Below are positions 9,871 through 21,000 of a stretch of DNA of 64,000 nt, piece after piece (position 1 is the first letter of the stretch; the number at the start of each line of letters is the position of its first letter). Source of the stretch: Siphonodentalium dalli (taxonomy: Eukaryota; Mollusca; Scaphopoda; Gadilida; Siphonodentaliidae); contig CP136061.1 of the NCBI GenBank assembly GCA_032622095.1, positions 49,113,797 to 49,177,796 of the forward strand. Direction: 5' to 3'. The notes under the pieces were generated by a model. That model worked only from the letters and a program-made list of their open reading frames with translations, was not told the DNA's origin and did not search any database. Position numbers and translations under genes: made by a program.

Positions 9871-10216
9871 TTTATATACATTTAGCGAAAAAGCCGCTTT
9901 TGTAAATATATTTAAATCGAAAAGTGTATCGTGACAAGATCAGCCCAAAATACCCAATAGCACCCTTGGCAAAAGTTAATAGGAACAATTTCTCTTCATG
10001 TTGAAACCCAATGATGTATTAAGTCAATCCTGCGCGAGTCAAAAGGCGCCCAAAGCATTACGCGTTCGTCTTTCCAAACCTAATGACGTATCGATGGTGT
10101 TATTAGCTTGGTGTTATGAGGTGTTACGCATTCACCGAGAAATAACTGCAACTAGCCACGTGGGCGCCGACCAATCAGAATGCTGGATTTAGTGATGACA
10201 ACACTTAGTGTGTAAA
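9871..10216. other. Intergenic stretch with a locally CG-richer segment
   Basis: About 10,025-10,180 contains more CpG than its surroundings, with TGACGTATCG and GACCAATCAG (CCAAT-box-like) words. These could be promoter elements or part of a transposon end. No downstream gene is positioned to support a promoter call. The 64-codon frame at 9998-10192 has no recognisable domain. Confidence 0.3.
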
Positions 10217-10352
10217 TATATATGTATAACTAGATTGATTGTATATGTATAACTAGATTGATTGTATATGTATAACTAGATTGATTGTATATGTATAACT
10301 AGATTGATTGTATATGTATAACTAGATTGATTGTATATGTATAACTAGATTG
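10217..10352 (+). repeat. 23-bp tandem repeat, six copies
   Basis: The unit TGTATATGTATAACTAGATT plus GAT repeats with a period of exactly 23 bp. Copies begin at about 10217, 10240, 10263, 10286, 10309 and 10332. The copies are almost identical, with only the first and last slightly altered at the edges. Confidence 0.95.
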
Positions 10353-11501
10353 GCTTCAGATATAACACTTCCTGCATCACAAAAGGAATGGGAGTGCAAT
10401 TTGAAATCTTGCATTGACACTCCAATTCACCAGAACCTCTTTCGTACATCACTGACCCATGGTACACATGTGAAATAAGACCTTTCCCGGACAATATAGA
10501 GGGCTTTCATTGTATAAATCAGTAATCAGTTAGCTTTAGATTTTTGCGGTCTCATAAATAAATTGAAGCTATAAGCCGAAAATGATAATACACCCCATCA
10601 TTTGAGGAAAAGCCACTGCAAGGTCCGCCAAATATCTCAAGTTTGGCTATGTAATATATAATAGAACAACACTTACATGTATGTTATGATTATTTCTAAA
10701 TCAGCACAATGCTTGAGTTCGCCAATTTCTAAATTCTAACTAATTAAATCTGATTATCAGCTGTATTTCTATGTTTAATACACAGAGGCTGTTGGAAACT
10801 CGAGCTAGCCCTACATTAAGTGTATTGCACAAGCGAATACATGTGGCTTGTCAAGGTCAGTTCCCTGGCAATGAGCATACAAGTGTGTGTTTATAAATTC
10901 ATTTATTGTGTCTCATACAAATTTAGTCAACCAATATTGGATAAAATGATGCTGAAACATGTTATAAAGCTATTACGAGATAGTCTGGTTTCGTTTGCGA
11001 AATTTTAGATGATGTAGAGTGTACCCGAGTGTTTATATATAAATTCATTTGCCGTGTATAGCACTCTTCATCATATAAGTCGTAGAAAACATAATTTTAT
11101 TTACCTATGAGATGACTCGTAGCCGACACCAGCGATGATGCACTGGTAAATTCCATCCCAGTTGCCAACTACGAGTTATCTTGTAGTAACCTTGTGACAT
11201 GTTTCGGTGTCATATAATCCGATATGGGTCAAAACATCACTATATATGCATAAAATATCAACTACTGTCGGCAAAACATGCAATCCCATGTTGGCATACA
11301 GAATATAATTAGCAATTAGTTTTCGGTAGTGAACGCTTAACAAACATTTTGTTGGATTAAAATACATTCATCACCACTCAAACAATCGGCAAAGATTGGC
11401 ACTGTAGTGACTGTACATACAATTTCACAAGGTTTTGAAAATACTTTATTCAAATAATTAGATAGTTTTATTTTTTTTTACAATATTGGAAACTAAGTTG
11501 C
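10353..11501. other. Intergenic stretch without a supported gene
   Basis: This is AT-rich DNA with short open frames on both strands (for example 10820-11008 and 11176-11367) that show no domain, signal or repeat structure worth calling. A small partly inverted pair of 'TACGAGTTATCTTGTAG'-like phrases lies at about 11,106-11,185. Confidence 0.45.
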
Positions 11502-11704
11502 AGGATGGGTTAGTAAACCAGACTATTAATAGGATGGGTTCATAAACCAGGCTATTTATAGGATGGGTTCGTAAACCAGGCTATTAATAGAATGGATTTG
11601 TAATCCAGGCTATTAATATGATGGATTCGTAAACCAGGCTATTAATAGAATATATTTGTAAACCAGGCTATTAATAGAATGGGTTTGTAAACCATACTAT
11701 TAAA
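11502..11704 (+). repeat. 29-bp tandem repeat, seven copies
   Basis: The unit is approximately AGGATGGGTTCGTAAACCAG plus GCTATTAAT, period 29 bp, seven copies filling 203 bp. Copies differ from each other at several positions (AGGATGGG/AGAATGGA/ATGATGGA). The array ends about 290 bp upstream of the receptor start codon, so it lies in the putative promoter or 5' non-coding region of that gene. Confidence 0.93.
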
Positions 11705-11990
11705 TTGGTGTTGCCCAACTAAAAATAACTGCATTCAAGAAACAAGAGTGCATTAATACAATGTTGATTCCTCAGTGGGTCGATGGGACCTGGAAATAAA
11801 TGCTGTAATGGAGGCTTAAAAGGTATGTTTTAACTATTTCCTAACTAAATGGTCTGACAACAAGTGGTGTTTGAAACAACGATATCAGTTCAGAGAAATC
11901 AAGACCAGCTCATATGTTCGTGTTTTCTTCAGTCTGATTGAGTGAAATTACAGAAAACTTGCATTAGAATTTCGATATTTAAAATTCAAA
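11705..11990 (+). promoter_or_regulatory. 5' flank of the receptor gene, with a possible splice acceptor
   Basis: No clear core promoter was recognised. A pyrimidine-rich stretch ending in AG (GTTTTCTTCAG, AG at 11931-11932) matches a 3' splice acceptor, so a non-coding 5' exon farther upstream is possible. An in-frame TGA at 11943-11945 and the absence of an in-frame ATG after it support 11991 as the first usable start. The start context AAAATGT has A at -3. Confidence 0.35.
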
Positions 11991-13226
11991 ATGTTGGTAT
12001 ATAGTATTGTCTTGATTATATTTATTCCATATTGTTTGACAAAGAAAACACAGCATGAACTTCTATATGAACACATTATAGCTGGACACAATACGAAAGC
12101 TATACCAATGGAAGAAGGACAGACAGTTATTGAGGTGGAAATTGTATTCAATTTGATGAAAATTTTGAAACTTGATGAGATTCAACAAACTTTGTGGACA
12201 AGTGGTTATCTCGAACTTAGATGGAAGGACATATCTTCACAGTGGAACCCGACAGATTACGGAAACATTTCAGATATTATTCTCAAGGCAGAAGACGTCT
12301 GGCTACCGGGTGTCGGTCTGACCAACTCTCATGCATCAAAGATTAGCCACCTCGACGAAAAAAATTCCATGTTGAATGTTAAAAGTGATGGAAGAATCTA
12401 TTGGATTCCAGGAGGGATATTCCAGAGTGACTGTAATGTTGTGATATCTTACTTCCCGTTTGACCAGCAGAAATGTAAACTGGTATTTGAAGATTGGGTG
12501 TATGTATTTGGGGAATTTCATACTAAATTGAAGAAAAGAAATGATGCAAATCGTTTGTGTATCTTATCACATAACAGTAACTGGGATGTGATTGGTTGTG
12601 TTGAAGACCATGTTAGCAACTTCACTATTTACACTCTTTATGTAGCAGAAATTACTATGAAGAGACGACCAACTTTTATTATACTAAACACTATTATTCC
12701 ATTAGTCGTGCTTAGTATTTTGAGCATGTTCACTTTCAAAATTCCAGTTCACTGTGGTGAAAGAATCTCCTACGCCATCACAGTCCTGTTATCTTTCGCA
12801 ATAATTATGAGCTTCATATCGACAATTCTACCGGCCAATGGAGACAATATATGCTACCTGGAAGTATACATAACTCTGATGCTTTGCTACAGTGCTGCCT
12901 CTGTGATACTGACAATAACAACTTGTGATATTGAAAAGGCCAGCAAACCAGCACTATGCATATATGCCTTCATTACAAGATTAAGAATGCCAGAATGGGA
13001 CGACAAAGATGATGAAAATGATGGAACAGATTTTGAGGAAGAGATCTCAAAAAAGAAGTGGTTTGATTCGCTTCATGAAAAACTCGACTCAGTTTTCTTC
13101 AAAATGGCCCTTTTTCTGTTTCTAATTACATCTGGTGTATTTGTTACGATTTTCTATTTGGGTGATAATTCACACATTGAGAACCAAGATATATTGACAT
13201 GTAAACCTTGTAATGGCACAACGTAG
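11991..13226 (+). CDS. Cys-loop ligand-gated channel subunit, nicotinic acetylcholine receptor type, single coding exon
   Basis: The 411-residue product is a subunit of a pentameric plasma-membrane channel opened by a small transmitter. A hydrophobic signal peptide covers residues 1-17. The extracellular domain follows, with DVWLPGVGLTN (102-112, loop A), the Cys-loop C148-C162 with exactly 13 residues between and FPFDQQ inside, and EDW at 167-169 (loop B). M1 lies at about 228-250 with its conserved proline (P237), M2 at 258-279 (GERISYAITVLLS, E257 at -1' and L267 at 9', a cation-channel pattern), M3 at about 286-311, and M4 at 369-390. The M3-M4 loop is only about 57 residues and acidic. 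The loop C vicinal cysteines of alpha subunits are missing (only C203), and the loop A tyrosine is replaced by T111, so acetylcholine binding as a principal subunit is doubtful. N-glycosylation sequons are at N92 and N210, plus N408 in the tail. Residues 400-411 and the stop codon are the first unit of the downstream satellite. The lack of introns fits the retroposed receptor expansions known in bivalves. The ligand is unknown. Confidence 0.93.
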   Translation: MLVYSIVLIIFIPYCLTKKTQHELLYEHIIAGHNTKAIPMEEGQTVIEVEIVFNLMKILKLDEIQQTLWTSGYLELRWKDISSQWNPTDYGNISDIILKAEDVWLPGVGLTNSHASKISHLDEKNSMLNVKSDGRIYWIPGGIFQSDCNVVISYFPFDQQKCKLVFEDWVYVFGEFHTKLKKRNDANRLCILSHNSNWDVIGCVEDHVSNFTIYTLYVAEITMKRRPTFIILNTIIPLVVLSILSMFTFKIPVHCGERISYAITVLLSFAIIMSFISTILPANGDNICYLEVYITLMLCYSAASVILTITTCDIEKASKPALCIYAFITRLRMPEWDDKDDENDGTDFEEEISKKKWFDSLHEKLDSVFFKMALFLFLITSGVFVTIFYLGDNSHIENQDILTCKPCNGTT

Positions 13227-13400
13227 TTCATGTGATAGCCGTGATGTAGTCACATGTGAACCTTGTAACGGCATGACAGAGATCATGTGATAGCCAGGAT
13301 GTAGCCACATGTAAATATTGTAACAGCACAACGTAGTTCATGTGATAGCCAGAATACATGCACAGAGATTACATGATAGCCGGGATATATTGACATGTAA
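13188..13400 (+). repeat. Degenerate left edge of the array
   Basis: The first units are clearly more diverged than the interior. They contain 'GATGTAGTCACATGTGAACC', 'AACGGCATGACAGAGATCATG', 'GTAAATATTGTAACAGCACAACG' and 'CCAGAATACATGCACAGAGATTACATGATAGCC' type variants. Regular copies start at about 13,382. Decay at array margins with homogenised interiors is the known pattern for satellites evolving by unequal exchange. Confidence 0.85.
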
Positions 13401-14200
13401 ACCTTGTAATGGCACAATGTGGTTCATGTGATAGCCGGGATATATTCACGGAGTTCATGTGATAGCTGGGATATATTCACATGTAAACCTTGTAATGGCA
13501 CAATGTGGTTCATGTGATAGCCGGGATATATTGACATGTAAACCTTGTTATGGCACAATGGAGTTCATGTGATAGCCGGGATATATTCACGGAGTTCATG
13601 TGATAGCTGGGATATATTCACATGTAAACCTTGTAATGGCACAATGTGGTTCATGTGATAGCCGGGATATATTCACATGTAAACCTTGTTATGGCACAAT
13701 GTAGTTCATGTGACAGGTGGGATGTATTCACAGTGGAGATCATGTTATAGCCGGGATATATTCACATGTAAACCTTGTAATGGCACAATGTGGTTCATGT
13801 GATAGCCGGGATATATTCACATGTAAACCTTGTTATGGCACAATGTGGTTCATGTGATAGCCGGGATATATTCACATGTAAACCTTGTAATGGCACAATG
13901 TGGTTCATGTGATAGCCGGGATATATTCACATGTAAACCTTGTTATGGCACAATGTAGTTCATGTGATAGCCGGGATATATTCACATGTAAACCTTGTTA
14001 TGGCACAATGTAGTTCATGTGATAGCCGGGATATATTCACATGTAAACCTTGTTATGGCACAATGTAGTTCATGTGATAGCCGGGATATATTCACATGTA
14101 AACCTTGTTATGGCACAATGTGGTTCATGTGATAGGTGGGATATATTCACGGAGTTCATGTGATAGCCGGGATATATTCACATGTAAACCTTGTTATGGC

Positions 14201-14503
14201 ACACAATGGAGTTCATGTGATAGCCGGGATATATTCACATGTAAACCTTGTTATGGCACACAATGGAGTTCATGTGATAGCCGGGATATATTCACATGTA
14301 AACCTTGTTATGGCACACAATGGAGTTCATGTGATAGCTGGGATATATTCACATGTAAACCTTGTTATGGCACACAATGGAGTTCATGTGATAGCCGGGA
14401 TATATTCACATGTAAACCTTGTTATGGCACACAATGGAGTTCATGTGATAGCCGGGATATATTCACATGTGAACCTTGTTATGGCACAATGGAGTTCATG
14501 TGA
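14201..14503 (+). repeat. Tract of five consecutive 57-bp units (multiple of three)
   Basis: GGCACACAATGG units occur at exact 57-bp steps (extra CA at 14201, 14258, 14315, 14372 and 14429). Because 57 is divisible by three, the frame does not shift between copies, and open frames persist across them in two phases (14105-14503 and 14136-14558). One phase reads a 19-residue period containing DIFTCKPCYGT, the same phase as the receptor tail DILTCKPCNGT. There is no evidence of translation. Confidence 0.9.
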
Positions 14504-14633
14504 TAGCTGGGATATATTCACATGTAAACCTTGTTATGGCACAATGGAGTTCATGTGATAGCTGGGATATATTCACATGTAAACCTTGTAATGGCACAAT
14601 GGAGTTCATGTGATAGCCGGGATATATTCACAT

Positions 14634-14970
14634 GTAAACCTTGTTATGGCACACAATGGAGTTCATGTGATAGCCGGGATATATTCACATGTGAACCTTG
14701 TTATGGCACAATGGAGTTCATGTGATAGCCGGGATATATTCACATGTAAACCTTGTTATGGCACACAATGGAGTTCATGTGATAGCCGGGATATATTCAC
14801 ATGTGAACCTTGTTATGGCACAATGGAGTTCATGTGATAGCCGGGATATATTCACATGTAAACCTTGTTATGGCACACAATGGAGTTCATGTGATAGCCG
14901 GGATATATTCACATGTGAACCTTGTTATGGCACAATGGAGTTCATGTGATAGCCGGGATATATTCACATG
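14634..14970 (+). repeat. 112-bp dimer module (57 + 55 bp)
   Basis: A 57-bp unit alternates with a 55-bp unit carrying GTGAACC. GTGAACC occurs at 14691, 14803 and 14915, exactly 112 bp apart. This is a local higher-order repeat. Confidence 0.85.
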
Positions 14971-15744
14971 TGAACCTTGTTATGGCACAATGGAGTTCAT
15001 GTGATAGCTGGGATATATTCACATGTAAACCTTGTTATGGCACAATGGAGTTCATGTGATAGCTGGGATATATTCACATGTAAACCTTGTTATGGCACAA
15101 TGGAGTTCATGTGATAGCCGGGATATATTCACATCTAAACCTTGTAATGGCACAATGTAGTTCATGTGATAGCCGGGATATATTCACATGTAAACCTTGT
15201 AATGGCACAATGGAGTTCATGTGATAGCCGGAATATATTCACATGTAAACCTTGTAATGGCACAATGTAGTTCATGTGATAGGTGGGATATATTCACATG
15301 TAAACCTTGTAATGGCACAATGTAGTTCATGTGATAGCCGGGATATATTGACATGTGAACCTTGTAATGGCACAATGTAGTTCATGTGATAGCCGGGATA
15401 TATTGACATGTAAACCTTGTAATGGCACAATGTAGTTCATGTGATAGCCGGGATATATTCACATGTAAACCTTGTAATGGCACAATGTAGTTCATGTGAT
15501 AGCCGGGATATATTCACATGTAAACCTTGTAATGGCACAATGTAGTTCATGTGATAGCCGGAATATATTCACATGTAAACCTTGTAATGGCACAATGTAG
15601 TTCATGTGATAGCCGGGATATATTCACATGTAAACCTTGTAATGGCACAATGTAGTTCATGTGATAGCCGGGATATATTCACATGTAAACCTTGTAATGG
15701 CACAATGTAGTTCATGTGATAGGTGGGATATATTCACATGTGAA

Positions 15745-16205
15745 CCTTGTAACAGCACAACGTAGTTCATGTGATAGCCAGAATACATGCACAGAGATTA
15801 CATGATAGCCGGGATATATTGACATGTAAACCTTGTAATGGCACAATGTAGTTCATGTGATAGCCGGGATATATTCACATGTAAACCTTGTAATGGCACA
15901 ATGTAGTTCATGTGATAGGTGGGATATATTCACGGAGTTCATGTGATAGCCGGGATATATTCACATGTAAACCTTGTAATGGCACAATGTAGTTCATGTG
16001 ATAGCCGGGATATATTCACATGTAAACCTTGTAATGGCACAATGTAGTTCATGTGATAGGTGGGATATATTCACATGTAAACCTTGTAATGGCACAATAT
16101 TATTCACATGATAGCCGGGATATATTCACATGTGAACCTTGTAACAGCACAACGTAGTTCATGTGATAGCCAGAATACATGCACAGAGATTACATGATAG
16201 CCGGG
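15745..16205 (+). repeat. Internal copies of the diverged edge segment
   Basis: The unusual edge text starting TAACAGCACAACGTAGTTC and running through CCAGAATACATGCACAGAG is found at 13321 and again at 15750 and 16142. The last two are 392 bp apart. The edge segment has therefore been copied into the interior. Confidence 0.85.
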
Positions 16206-17519
16206 ATATATTCACATGTAAACCTTGTAACAGCACAACATAGTTCATGTGATAGGTGGGATATATTCACGGAGTTCATGTGATAGCCGGGATATATTCA
16301 CATGTAAACCTTGTAATGGCACAATGTAGTTCATGTGATAGCCGGGATATATTCACATGTAAACCTTGTAATGGCACAATGGAGTTCATGTGATAGCCGG
16401 GATATATTCACATGTAAACCTTGTAATGGCACAATGTAGTTCATGTGATAGCCGGGATATATTCACATGTAAACCTTGTAATGGCACAATGTAGTTCATG
16501 TGATAGGTGGGATATATTCACATGTAAACCTTGTAATGGCACAATGGAGTTCATGTGATAGCCGGGATATATTCACATGTAAACCTTGTAATGGCACAAT
16601 GGAGTTCATGTGATAGCTGGGATATATTCACATGTAAACCTTGTAATGGCACAATGTAGTTCATGTGATAGGTGGGATATATTCACATCTAAACCTTGTA
16701 ATGGCACAATGGAGTTCATGTGATAGCAGGGATATATTCACATGTAAACCTTGTAATGGCACAATGTAGTTCATGTGATAGCCGGGATATATTGACATGT
16801 AAACCTTGTAATGGCACAATGGAGTTCATGTGATAGCCGGGATATATTCACATGTAAACCTTGTAATGGCACAATGTAGTTCATGTGATAGCCGGGATAT
16901 ATTCACATGTAAACCTTGTAATGGCACAATGTAGTTCATGTGATAGCCGGAATATATTCACATGTAAACCTTGTTATGGCATAATGGAGTTCATGTGATA
17001 GCCGGAATATATTCACATGTAAACCTTGTAATGGCACAATGTAGTTCATGTGATAGCCGGGATATATTGACATGTAAACCTTGTAATGGCACAATGGAGT
17101 TCATGTGATAGCCGGGATATATTCACATGTAAACCTTGTAATGGCACAATGTAGTTCATGTGATAGCCGGAATATATTCACATGTAAACCTTGTAATGGC
17201 ACAATGGAGTTCATGTGATAGCCGGGATATATTCACATGTAAACCTTGTAATGGCACAATGGAGTTCATGTGATAGGTGGGATATATTCACGGAGTTCAT
17301 GTGATAGGTGGGATATATTCACATCTAAACCTTGTAATGGCACAATGGAGTTCATGTGATAGCTGGGATATATTCACATGTAAACCTTGTTATGGCACAA
17401 TGGAGTTCATGTGATAGCCGGGATATATTCACATGTAAACCTTGTAATGGCACAATGTAGTTCATGTGATAGCTGGGATATATTCACATGTAAACCTTGT
17501 AATGGCACAATGTAGTTCA

Positions 17520-17915
17520 TGTGATAGGTGGGATATATTCACATGTAAACCTTGTAATGGCACAATGGAGTTCATGTGATAGCTGGGATATATTCACGGA
17601 GTTCATGTGATAGCCAGGATATATTCACATGTAAACCTTGTAATGGCACAATGTAGTTCATGTGATAGCTGGGATATATTCACATGTAAACCTTGTAATG
17701 GCACAATGTAGTTCATGTGATAGGTGGGATATATTCACATGTAAACCTTGTAATGGCACAATGGAGTTCATGTGATAGCTGGGATATATTCACGGAGTTC
17801 ATGTGATAGCCAGGATATATTCACATGTAAACCTTGTAATGGCACAATGTAGTTCATGTGATAGCTGGGATATATTCACATGTAAACCTTGTAATGGCAC
17901 AATGTAGTTCATGTG
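17520..17915 (+). repeat. 196-bp module (three 55-bp units plus one 31-bp unit)
   Basis: The same ordered set of unit variants starting ATAGGTGGGATATATTCACATG repeats at 17524 and 17720, 196 bp apart. A different 196-bp module, containing CCGGAATATATTC, CCAGG and TTATGG units, repeats at 18521 and 18717. Confidence 0.8.
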
Positions 17916-18064
17916 ATAGCTGGGATATATTCACATGTAAACCTTGTAATGGCACAATGGAGTTCATGTGATAGCCGGGATATATTCACATGTAAACCTT
18001 GTAATGGCACAATGGAGTTCATGTGATAGCCGGGATATATTCACATGTAAACCTTGTAATGGCA

Positions 18065-21000
18065 CAATGGAGTTCATGTGATAGCCGGGATATATTCACA
18101 TGTAAACCTTGTAATGGCACAATGGAGTTCATGTGATAGGTGGGATATATTCACATGTAAACCTTGTAATGGCACAATGTAGTTCATGTGATAGCTGGGA
18201 TATATTCACATGTAAACCTTGTAATGGCACAATGGAGTTCATGTGATAGCCGGGATATATTCACATGTAAACCTTGTAATGGCACAATGGAGTTCATGTG
18301 ATAGGTGGGATATATTCACATGTAAACCTTGTAAAGGCACAATGGAGTTCATGTGATAGCCGGGATATATTCACATGTAAACCTTGTAAAGGCACAATGG
18401 AGTTCATGTGATAGCCGGGATATATTCACATGTAAACCTTGTAATGGCACAATGGAGTTCATGTGATAGCCGGGATATATTCACATGTAAACCTTGTTAT
18501 GGCACAATGGAGTTCATGTGATAGGTGGGATATATTCACGGAGTTCATGTGATAGCCGGAATATATTCACATGTAAACCTTGTAATGGCACAATGGAGTT
18601 CATGTGATAGCCAGGATATATTCACATGTAAACCTTGTAATGGCACAATGGAGTTCATGTGATAGCCGGGATATATTCACATGTAAACCTTGTTATGGCA
18701 CAATGGAGTTCATGTGATAGGTGGGATATATTCACGGAGTTCATGTGATAGCCGGAATATATTCACATGTAAACCTTGTAATGGCACAATGGAGTTCATG
18801 TGATAGCCAGGATATATTCACATGTAAACCTTGTAATGGCACAATGGAGTTCATGTGATAGCCGGGATATATTCACATGTAAACCTTGTAATGGCACAAT
18901 GGAGTTCATGTGATAGGTGGGATATATTCACATGTAAACCTTGTAATGGCACAATGGAGTTCATGTGATAGCCGGGATATATTCACATGTAAACCTTGTA
19001 ATGGCACAATGGAGTTCATGTGATAGGTGGGATATATTCACATGTAAACCTTGTAATGGCACAATGGAGTTCATGTGATAGGTGGGATATATTCACGGAG
19101 TTCATGTGATAGCCGGAATATATTCACATGTAAACCTTGTAATGGCACAATGGAGTTCATGTGATAGGTGGGATATATTCACGGAGTTCATGTGATAGCC
19201 GGGATATATTCACATGTAAACCTTGTAATGGCACAATGGAGTTCATGTGATAGGTGGGATATATTCACATGTAAACCTTGTAATGGCATAATGTAGTTCA
19301 TGTGATAGCCGGAATATATTCACATGTAAACCTTGTAATGGCACAATGGAGTTCATGTGATAGCTGGGATATATTCACATGTAAACCTTGTAATGGCACA
19401 ATGTAGTTCATGTGATAGCCGGGATATATTCAATGAGTTCATGTGATAGCTGGGATAAATTCACATGTAAACCTTGTAATGGCACAATGTAGTTCATGTG
19501 ATAGCCGGGATATATTCATTGAGTTCATGTGATAGCTGGGATATATTCACATCTAAACCTTGTAATGGCACAATGGAGTTCATGTGATAGCCGGGATATA
19601 TTCACATGTAAACCTTGTAATGGCACAATGGAGTTCATGTGATAGGTGGGATATATTCACATGTAAACCTTGTTATGGCACAATGGAGTTCATGTGATAG
19701 GTGGGATATATTCACGGAGTTCATGTGATAGCCAGAATATATTCACATGTAAACCTTGTAATGGCACAATGGAGTTCATGAGATAGCCAGGATATATTCA
19801 CATGTAAACCTTGTAATGGCACAATGGAGTTCATGTGATAGCCGGGATATATTCACATGTAAACCTTGTAATGGCACAATGGAGTTCATGTGATAGGTGG
19901 GATATATTCACATGTAAACCTTGTAATGGCACAATGGAGTTCATGTGATAGCCGGGATATATTCACATGTAAACCTTGTAATGGCACAATGGAGTTCATG
20001 TGATAGGTGGGATATATTCACATGTAAACCTTGTAATGGCACAATGGAGTTCATGTGATAGGTGGGATATATTCACGGAGTTCATGTGATAGCCGGAATA
20101 TATTCACATGTAAACCTTGTAATGGCACAATGGAGTTCATGTGATAGCCGGGATATATTCACATGTAAACCTTGTAATGGCACAATGGAGTTCATGTGAT
20201 AGGTGGGATATATTCACGGAGTTCATGTGATAGCCGGGATATATTCACATGTAAACCTTGTAATGGCACAATGGAGTTCATGTGATAGCCGGGATATATT
20301 CACATGTAAACCTTGTAATGGCACAATGGAGTTCATGTGATAGCCGGGATATATTCACATGTAAACCTTGTAATGGCACAATGGAGTTCATGTGATAGCC
20401 GGGATATATTCACATGTAAACCTTGTAATGGCACAATGGAGTTCATGTGATAGGTGGGATATATTCACATGTAAACCTTGTAATGGCACAATGGAGTTCA
20501 TGTGATAGCTGGGATATATTCACATGTAAACCTTGTTATGGCACAATGGAGTTCATGTGATAGGTGGGATATATTCACGGAGTTCATGTGATAGCCGGAA
20601 TATATTCACATGTAAACCTTGTAATGGCACAATGGAGTTCATGTGATAGCCAGGATATATTCACATGTAAACCTTGTAATGGCACAATGGAGTTCATGTG
20701 ATAGCCAGGATATATTCACATGTAAACCTTGTAATGGCACAATGGAGTTCATGTGATAGGTGGGATATATTCACGGAGTTCATGTGATAGCCGGGATATA
20801 TTCACATGTAAACCTTGTAATGGCACAATGGAGTTCATGTGATAGGTGGGATATATTCACATGTAAACCTTGTAATGGCACAATGGAGTTCATGTGATAG
20901 CCGGGATATATTCACATGTAAACCTTGTAATGGCACAATGGAGTTCATGTGATAGCCGGGATATATTCACATGTAAACCTTGTAATGGCACAATGTAGTT

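Noticed and set aside
10025-10180. Promoter with CCAAT and CRE-like words
   Set aside because: The words are short and there is no gene start within range in either direction, so only a note was kept.
11948-12521. Antisense frames over the receptor gene
   Set aside because: They are shadows of the strong plus-strand receptor frame, with no domain.
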